A stretch of 64,000 bases of DNA from Stromatinia cepivora (Eukaryota > Ascomycota > Leotiomycetes > Helotiales > Sclerotiniaceae): the NCBI GenBank assembly GCA_014898415.1, contig RCTD01000038.1, positions 124,001 to 188,000 of the forward strand. Reading direction: 5' to 3'. Numbering within the stretch: the first letter of the stretch is position 1; each line of letters begins with the position of its first letter. Made by a program: the position numbers and the translations under genes. The notes under the pieces are model-generated. The model saw only the letters and a list, made by a program, of their open reading frames with translations. It was not told the DNA's origin and did not search any database. Below, piece after piece: positions 61,801 to 64,000 of the stretch.

Positions 61801-62978
61801 ATGGCGACAGCATTTTGACCAAGAATATAATGATCCCCTCATTTGCTTGAGAGCAAGAGAGCGAATGTATTGAAGGGTTCTTGAGTTCTCGAATTGTAAA
61901 GACAATTAGAAATCAGTAGTTACACCCATGATCGACAACTAAAGTTTCCGTTTCACGAATTGGAAGTTGTTATCAATATATTGCACTGCCATCAAATGTA
62001 TTCAACATACCATTAGTCTCACTGCCATAGTCACAGCATTTAATGATCAATTTCCACACTTATAGAACGTAACATCTTATATTAAAAGCTGCCATATCCA
62101 AAATCATAATTCTACAAGTTCAAAACTGCTTCAAATCGCGCTACCAGGGTTAGGCAAAGGGTGGGATACACCCGGAATTACCCGGGGTATTTTTTATTGG
62201 ATAAATACTTTGCTTTGTTTTTGTAGGGTAGGGTAAATATTTTATAAATATATATTAGATATAGATTAATTTGTAAATAAAGGTAAATAAAGGTATAAAT
62301 TTATATATTTTGTAAATTTTGTAAAGTTGAAAAATTTGATTGAATTTATAAAAAAAAAGTAAATATATTAAGATTTTAAAATAAAATAAAAAATTTTCAA
62401 TAATATTATTTGAATATTTGTAATTGTTTATATAATTATTTATTATATTTGAAAATAACTTCAACTTTAAACGATTATATAGGATAATTATTTAAATCAA
62501 TATTTGTTATTCTATTTGTATCTGTTGATTTTGTAAAATAAATACTTTGTTATATTCTATAGAGTAGAGTAAATACCCTAAGAGGCCAAATACCCTGGGT
62601 ACAGATAGGGTGCTCATATCTACGCGTTACTCTACGTAAAAACTTCACATTGGCCTATGGAAGGAGTATATAAGTCGAGAGAGCGTCAGAAAACTATCTG
62701 GCTTCAAATATCCGGGAAGTCAATTTCCAATGTCTCGAAGATTGGAAATCTCTCCATTCATGATAAAATGTGTATAAAATTGGCCAACTAGAATCCAACG
62801 ATTACCATATAAGTTTAGAGAGGTCTGAACCTAGCTCAAGGAAAGTACCTTGTCCAAAATACCAAAAAAAAAAAACTAATTCGTCGAACTACGTCACATC
62901 AATCCCGCGTTCGTTCAACCACACCACAACTTCCTCTCACCCCCCTCCCCCCCACACCACTCCACACATCCCCCCCAC
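58899..62978. other. 4-kb gene-free AT-rich spacer
   Basis: No gene supported; open frames are short and without motifs. The most AT-rich part, 62220-62570, is described separately. Confidence 0.5.
62145..62625. repeat. AT-rich block flanked by related ends
   Basis: About 340 bp of nearly pure A/T (62220-62560) lie between two related segments. TAAATACTTTGCTTTG...GTAGGGTAGGGTAAATA (about 62202-62239) recurs as TAAATACTTTGTTATA...TAGAGTAGAGTAAATA (about 62541-62577). Outside these, ACCCGGGGTATTT (about 62179) and, on the other strand, ACCCAGGGTATTTGG (about 62584-62602) are similar in inverted orientation. This looks like a decayed, AT-mutated transposon or repeat; the class is not clear. Confidence 0.4.
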
Positions 62979-64000
62979 TCAAGCAAGCACAACCTCCTTC
63001 CCCACAGGCCCCGCAGCATCAAACCCCTCACCCAACACCCACCCCACCGCAACCCGCCTCGCCACGTCTTCCTCCCACACAATCCACATAACAACCTTCA
63101 TCCTCCTATCACCCCTCTTCTCCAACATCTGCATAAACCCTCTCGAAAATGTGTTTCGCGAACTATATCTATTCATCCACAGTAGATCTTGTACCGACGA
63201 ACTTGCAAAATCCATCTCGAATAGTGAGATTATTTCTGCGGTTATGAACTTATGTTCTGAGGATATAGATATATGTGGGTCTGAACTGAGAAAGGTATTC
63301 AGGGTCGATAAATCGATTTTGAGTTCTCCGATTACTTCTGCAGATGGAGGGGAGAGGGGGGAGATGGAGAAGAATCTTAGATCTTTGTGTTTTGCGAGTG
63401 AGAGCTTTGATGTTTCTTTTATTTGACAAATGAGAGAATTGGTGTGGAATATCAGAATACTCGGTCCGATAAAATTACTAGAGATTATTTTCCTCGTACT
63501 CGTTTCTGGCTCAATATCTAGTAAAGCCCCGATATTAGAGTTGAGATCCTGTCTCTTCTCGGGGATATAAGAATGAGAGAGCCATGAACTCATGCTCTGA
63601 TGTGATTGTTCAGGGGACGTATGAACTTTTATCGTAGGAACCACTTGTTTAAATTTGTATTCTGCCCTTGATCTCTCATCACCAGTATCATCCGTAATAG
63701 AATCTGCAACCTTATAAGCTTCAAAAACCGCCCATCTCACCACACAACTCACCGCGCATTTTTCCGGACCACAAAGAAAAGGATACTCAATCGGACCATT
63801 CCAAGCCGCCCAAGACCAAGAAGGAAAACCAAAGTCCCTCGAGTCTGAAAATTTCTGTCTCCTCGAAAGATCCCCATCAGCTTGCCACGCTAGCGCAAAT
63901 TCAAAACAAAAAGCTGGTAATCCGCATACCGAACCCCCTAAACCTTTCAATAAAAGTCCAGTATAAAACCCGCGACACGCATTCAAACAATCGCTTTCCT
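62979..64000 (-). CDS. HET-domain (heterokaryon incompatibility) protein, C-terminal part
   Basis: Frame open from the window end to a stop at 62979 (about 340 codons); the start and the N-terminal HET domain lie beyond 64000. Two signatures identify it. DCLNACRGFYTGLLLKGL matches the family's D-x-L-N-A-F-x-G-I helix, and FPSWSWAAWNGPIEYP is the near-invariant P-S-W-S-W-A-x-x-x-G block that follows the HET domain. The rest is the variable C-terminal region, ending VGWVLGEGFDAAGPVGKEVV. HET proteins trigger cell death when incompatible fungal strains fuse; which partner this one recognises cannot be told. The opposite strand also stays open over part of it because of codon bias. An AT-rich, repeat-like region lies downstream. 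Confidence 0.85.
   Translation of the reverse strand, partial: ESDCLNACRGFYTGLLLKGLGGSVCGLPAFCFEFALAWQADGDLSRRQKFSDSRDFGFPSWSWAAWNGPIEYPFLCGPEKCAVSCVVRWAVFEAYKVADSITDDTGDERSRAEYKFKQVVPTIKVHTSPEQSHQSMSSWLSHSYIPEKRQDLNSNIGALLDIEPETSTRKIISSNFIGPSILIFHTNSLICQIKETSKLSLAKHKDLRFFSISPLSPPSAEVIGELKIDLSTLNTFLSSDPHISISSEHKFITAEIISLFEMDFASSSVQDLLWMNRYSSRNTFSRGFMQMLEKRGDRRMKVVMWIVWEEDVARRVAVGWVLGEGFDAAGPVGKEVVLA

Noticed and set aside
62770..63426. 218-codon frame on the plus strand
   Set aside because: Shadow of the HET-protein gene; the minus strand has clear family motifs.
1..64000. tRNA, rRNA, CRISPR or bacterial-type operon signals
   Set aside because: No B-box like GGTTCGAATCC with matching arms was noticed, and no repeat-spacer array exists. 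A dedicated tRNA scan could still find one missed by eye.

Overview
The window is nuclear DNA from a filamentous ascomycete. Genes carry many short introns (about 50 to 120 nt, GTAAGT or GTGAGT donors). Families are typically fungal: P450s, AA9 lytic polysaccharide monooxygenases, a 7-TM fungal rhodopsin-like protein, DUF4246 and HET proteins. One retroelement shows mutation by transitions only, as expected of repeat-induced point mutation (RIP). A Sclerotiniaceae-like plant-associated Leotiomycete (Botrytis/Sclerotinia type) fits, but that placement is inference from protein flavour, not a search.

Layout. 0-13 kb: P450 (10 exons, minus), 7-TM receptor-like protein (minus), second P450 (minus), divergent MFS efflux pump (plus), and a small two-helix membrane protein. 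This resembles a small specialised-metabolism group without a backbone synthase. 13.6-16.1 kb: two TA-flanked terminal-inverted-repeat elements lie head to head; the second is split by a complete 1.68-kb gag-only LTR retrotransposon with a 5-bp target duplication. 16.5-18.3 kb: third P450. 18.3-24 kb: gene-poor. 24-32.4 kb: two secreted AA9 enzymes in divergent orientation, with a disordered protein gene and a third TIR element between them. 33-37 kb: a degenerate seven-unit array, a possible gene relic and a two-variant 9-bp minisatellite. 37.8-41.3 kb: a roughly 1,150-residue protein built of about 25 thirty-residue amphipathic repeats. 41.3-49.5 kb: low-complexity DNA with one disordered-protein gene (810-nt intron), a 63-unit TTTTA microsatellite and a polypurine tract. 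49.6-58.9 kb: a housekeeping block of an Ubx2/FAF2-type UBX protein, the deadenylase subunit PAN3 and a DUF4246 protein. 58.9-64 kb: AT-rich spacer, then the C-terminal part of a HET protein cut by the window end.

The most notable observation is the PAN3 locus. Canonical splicing gives a 667-residue PAN3, but its second intron contains a 356-codon stretch that is open, coding-like and in frame on both sides, with its own acceptor, so one locus could make a second 1,023-residue product. All exon models were built by eye from splice consensus and reading-frame continuity; each adds up to an intact frame, but none has transcript support.
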